The notes beneath the pieces were generated by a model. It did not search any database. It saw only the letters and a program-made list of their open reading frames with translations, and had not been told where the DNA came from. The position numbers were made by a program, and so were the translations under genes. Shown here one piece after another: positions 61,203 to 64,000 of a DNA stretch of 64,000 nt (positions are counted from its first letter, which is position 1; each line of letters opens with the position of its first letter). The stretch covers positions 3,422,501-3,486,500 of the forward strand of contig OX327696.1 of assembly GCA_946807835.1 (NCBI GenBank). Direction: 5' to 3'. Source of the stretch: Ailanthus altissimus. Taxonomy: Eukaryota; Streptophyta; Magnoliopsida; Sapindales; Simaroubaceae.

Positions 61203-62639
61203 AAAAAGGGACGTGTATTGCAGATGTTTTATTTAACGAATAAGAGGGGAAATACAATTTTTCTCTTTCATGTTTGAGTTTTTTAAAAAAAATATTAAAA
61301 TAATTTATTATGAAATTTATTTAGGCATTTAAATAATGATATTGTTAGAAATTAGTAATTTAATAATTTTATATGAACAAAAATTATAAAAAATATAATA
61401 TTAATAAAATAACTTACGTATATGGTTCATATGTTTTTAACTTCCCTCAACAATTAAATATTATTAATGTTGGTAACTTTTCAATTAAGAAATCTCTATA
61501 TTAACTTGAAAGGAGTTAATTTGTGTTGTTTTTAGTTATAGTTTTAATTCTTTAAGCTCCATGAACACTTGATCTCAATTTTTTTGAGAATATATACCAT
61601 CATTGTGAGTTTGTAAAGGTTTGGAAGAGCCAAAACGTAAAACCTTGCTACCCAAAAAGAAATCAATAGCCGGAAAGATCTTACACAATTTATTTTCGCT
61701 TTTGATCTTATGCTTATTCATTTAAGGTTTCCTACAATTGGTATATGTAACTTTACCTTGAATATTTGTAATATGAAAAATATATTCTTTATTATAATTG
61801 AATTTGATTTAATTTGAAAGTTGTTTTTTTGACGTTGTATAATAAAAAAAAATTAAAAATTATTAAAAAATTAATTTTGAGTATTTTGTAATTTAAAATG
61901 AGGGAGGTATAGTCAAATTTCAGGTCAAAGGCGTTGTAACTAGCCTGAGTAAAGAAATTTGTTATTTTTATTTAGACCCTCCTAGTTTTATAAATTATGT
62001 TTTGATCCCATAATATTTAGATATTTATAGTTTAACCCCTAAAGATTTCTATAATTTTAAATTTATCCTATAGAATTAGGTATTATCATTAAGGCCCTTC
62101 ATCTTTTTATATAATAACAATTTAACCTGTGACTTTTAATAATTTTCAAATAGGACCCTTATATTGTTATATATTTTCTTTTAACTCCTTCAGATTTAGA
62201 TAATTACAAATTGCCTATAAACTTTTATGATATTTACGAATAGGTTGTAACTCAATACATACTTTGTTTTATATATTTATTTCATGTAGTTTATATCATT
62301 ATATTTTACATGTTGATTTTGTATGTATAATTTATCACTTTTATTATGCATACAATTTTAATTTGTGTTCATATTTATAATGATACTATTGTTGCAAACT
62401 ATTATATGAATCAATATGTAAATTAAATGTCTAGTGATCTATATAATTTTAAATAATAGGGAGTAGTTACAAGATCCTTAATTATGCAAAATTATATATT
62501 AAGTATTTAGGATCACATATAGAAATGACATTAATTATATTTATATGATTTACTATGATGAAATATCAAATTATATTTTCTGATTTACTCAAAGGGATTA
62601 GGAAAAGGAACATAATTTGGTAGTTTTATTATAAAGATT
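61203..62639. other. intergenic DNA, probably partly Copia leader
   Basis: 61960-62250 repeats phrases such as 'tttaacccctaaag..ttataattt' and 'aggacccttat', like those in the leader of the 40-kb Copia element. This suggests that the right-edge Copia begins here. No LTR end or primer site was found. Confidence 0.45.
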
Positions 62640-62850
62640 AATAGATTTAATTGAATTAAAACTTTAGCCCACGAGCAAGTTTTATGTCACTAGATTTATA
62701 AGTTTTGGATCATAATTTATATAGGTAAAACATGATATATGTTTTATCATAAAGTTTTGTATGAATCCACTTGAATTAGAAATTTAGCCCACAGATAATT
62801 TCTATGACATTTGATTCATATTTATGCAGTATGATTTACATTGGTAAAGC
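62640..62850 (+). repeat. tandem duplication in the Copia leader
   Basis: 62650-62745 and 62758-62850 share 'aa(c/a)tttagcccac(g)ag', 'tatg(t/a)ca(c/t)t(a/t)gatt' and 'ggtaaa(a/g)catgata'. Two copies of about 108 bp just before gag. Confidence 0.7.
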
Positions 62851-62921
62851 ATGATAATTATTATTAGTCTCAATTTTGTAACATTAGCGTGTATGTTTAA
62901 GTTTGTGCAGTTGTACAACCC

Positions 62922-64000
62922 ATGAATTACTTTGATATGAAATGTGATATTCCCGAACTAAAATGTGATAACTATAAGGATTGGAAGGAAAGAATCCTTT
63001 TTCATTTGGGGTACATGGATATTGATTATGCTACACGAAAAGATGAACTGCCAACCATTATTAATACCAACACTTCAATTGATATTGCTTTTTATGAACA
63101 ATGAGAATGATCTAATCACCTCAGTTTGATGTTCATAAACAGCAAGATTTCTGCTGGTTTACATAGTTTAGTCGGTCAACATTATAATGTCCAGACATTA
63201 CTAAAGGCTATTGATGAATAATTTGAAACTTTAGATAAAGCACTTGCTAACACCCTAATTATGAAGTTTTCAACTTTAAGACTTACTAGTGTTAGAGGTA
63301 TAGGTGAGCACATCATACAGATAAGAGACATAGTGGCTTAATTAATTAAAGACACTTGATGTTGGGATGTTTGAGTCTTTCTTTGTGCACTATATATTAA
63401 ACGCCCTTCTATCCTAATATGGACTCTTCAAAATCTCTTACAACACACATAAGGATAAATGATCATTTAATGAACTTATGGCCATGTGTGTTTAAGAAGA
63501 AGAGAGGCTGGTGATGGAATTGGGTAAAAGTGCTTTTATAACAACACAAGGAAAGAACATAAACAAAGCCAGATAAAAGAGAAAAAGAAAAATGCCTATT
63601 CAATCTTCCCAATATGACATTAAAAAGGAATTCAAGTGCTTCTTCTGTAAAAAGAAGAGACATATGATGAAGGATTGCCCAAAGTTTCAACAATGGCTTG
63701 AGAAGAAAGGTAATCTAATCTCATTTATTTGTTATGAATCTAATATGGTTAATGTTAATAATAACACTTGGTGGGTTGATTTTGGTTCTACAATCCATGT
63801 TTTGAATTCCTTGCAGGGTTTACAAAACCTAAAGAAGCTAGTAGGCAGTGAGCAATGCATCTATTCAGGAAATAAGATGCTTTCATATGTGGAGGCAATT
63901 AAGACATGTTGTTTAACTTTAAGTACTGATTTTGTTTTGTATTTAGATAAGACTTTTTATATTTAAATTTCTCTAGAAAATTGATTTCTGTTTAAGACTT
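62922..64000 (+). pseudogene. Copia gag and protease start, cut by the window edge
   Basis: Gag starts at 62922 (MNYFDMKCDIPELKCDNY, 60 codons), continues through stops and shifts (about 63100-63590), and is open again at 63592-63966. There the zinc knuckle reads CFFCKKKRHMMKDC (Gly of CX2CX4HX4C replaced) and the protease start WWVDFGSTIHV has DFGST where active enzymes have DSG(S/A)T. The pol region lies beyond the right edge. It is the same broad Copia type as the element at 40-49 kb. At least five stops before 63590 make it inactive. Confidence 0.8.

Noticed and set aside
1..64000. CRISPR array, bacterial operon or prophage
   Set aside because: No spaced identical short repeats, no ribosome-binding-site-led gene strings and no dense coding. 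Splice signals and plant element types show nuclear plant DNA.

Overview
This is nuclear DNA from a flowering plant, almost certainly a eudicot. The evidence is a spliced gene for the plant P5A-type ATPase PDR2/MIA, a spliced plant-type 2-oxoglutarate dioxygenase gene, Copia, LINE, TRIM and SINE elements of plant type, a degraded caulimovirid-like pararetrovirus, and a decayed TIR-NB-LRR resistance-gene relic (grasses lack this class). The sequence is very AT-rich. Nothing bacterial and no CRISPR array is present.

Only two genes look functional, one at each end. (1) On the minus strand, 1-2809 holds the first six coding exons (300 residues) of the PDR2-like ATPase; the rest lies beyond the left edge. 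It has an intron in its 5' leader and a TATA box near 3930. (2) On the plus strand, 50040-61121 holds a complete 11-exon gene for a 337-residue Fe(II)/2-oxoglutarate dioxygenase. All splice sites are canonical and the His-Asp-His and Arg-x-Ser residues are kept, although its introns carry a hairpin-type MITE, an LTR element pair with a nested solo LTR, and other repeats.

The 46 kb between them is a graveyard of mobile DNA. At 5.6-6.8 kb there is a likely solo LTR. At 7.0-16.5 kb lies an old endogenous pararetrovirus, bounded by a diverged ~150-bp direct repeat with a tRNA-Met primer site, carrying remnants in the order movement-like, coiled coil, coat-like, protease, reverse transcriptase, RNase H and a downstream ORF; a ~2.3-kb LTR-like block interrupts its leader. 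At 19.2 kb sits a SINE with a perfect 16-bp target duplication. At 20.6-21.3 kb are pieces of a TIR-NB-LRR gene. At 22.2-26.7 kb (minus) is a spliced but stop-ridden gene resembling plant 'putative gypsy type transposon' proteins. At 27.6-29.4 kb is a LINE 3' end split by an almost intact 752-bp TRIM. At 29.8-32.0 kb (minus) is a Copia gag-integrase fragment.

From 32 to 40 kb there is AT-rich intergenic DNA with several local tandem duplications, an ~83-bp minisatellite and a second SINE-like unit. From 40.2 to 49.6 kb (plus) is a Copia element split by two solo LTRs, each with a 5-bp target duplication. Its truncated 3' LTR ends about 450 bp before the dioxygenase start codon. The right edge (62.9-64.0 kb) enters another Copia element.

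I found no convincing new biological system. The most informative parts are the datable nesting series, the pararetrovirus with its promoter-like end, and the regulatory-looking hairpins in the dioxygenase introns. Exon borders were read by eye from splice signals and frame continuity; family names come from recognised motifs, not from database searches.
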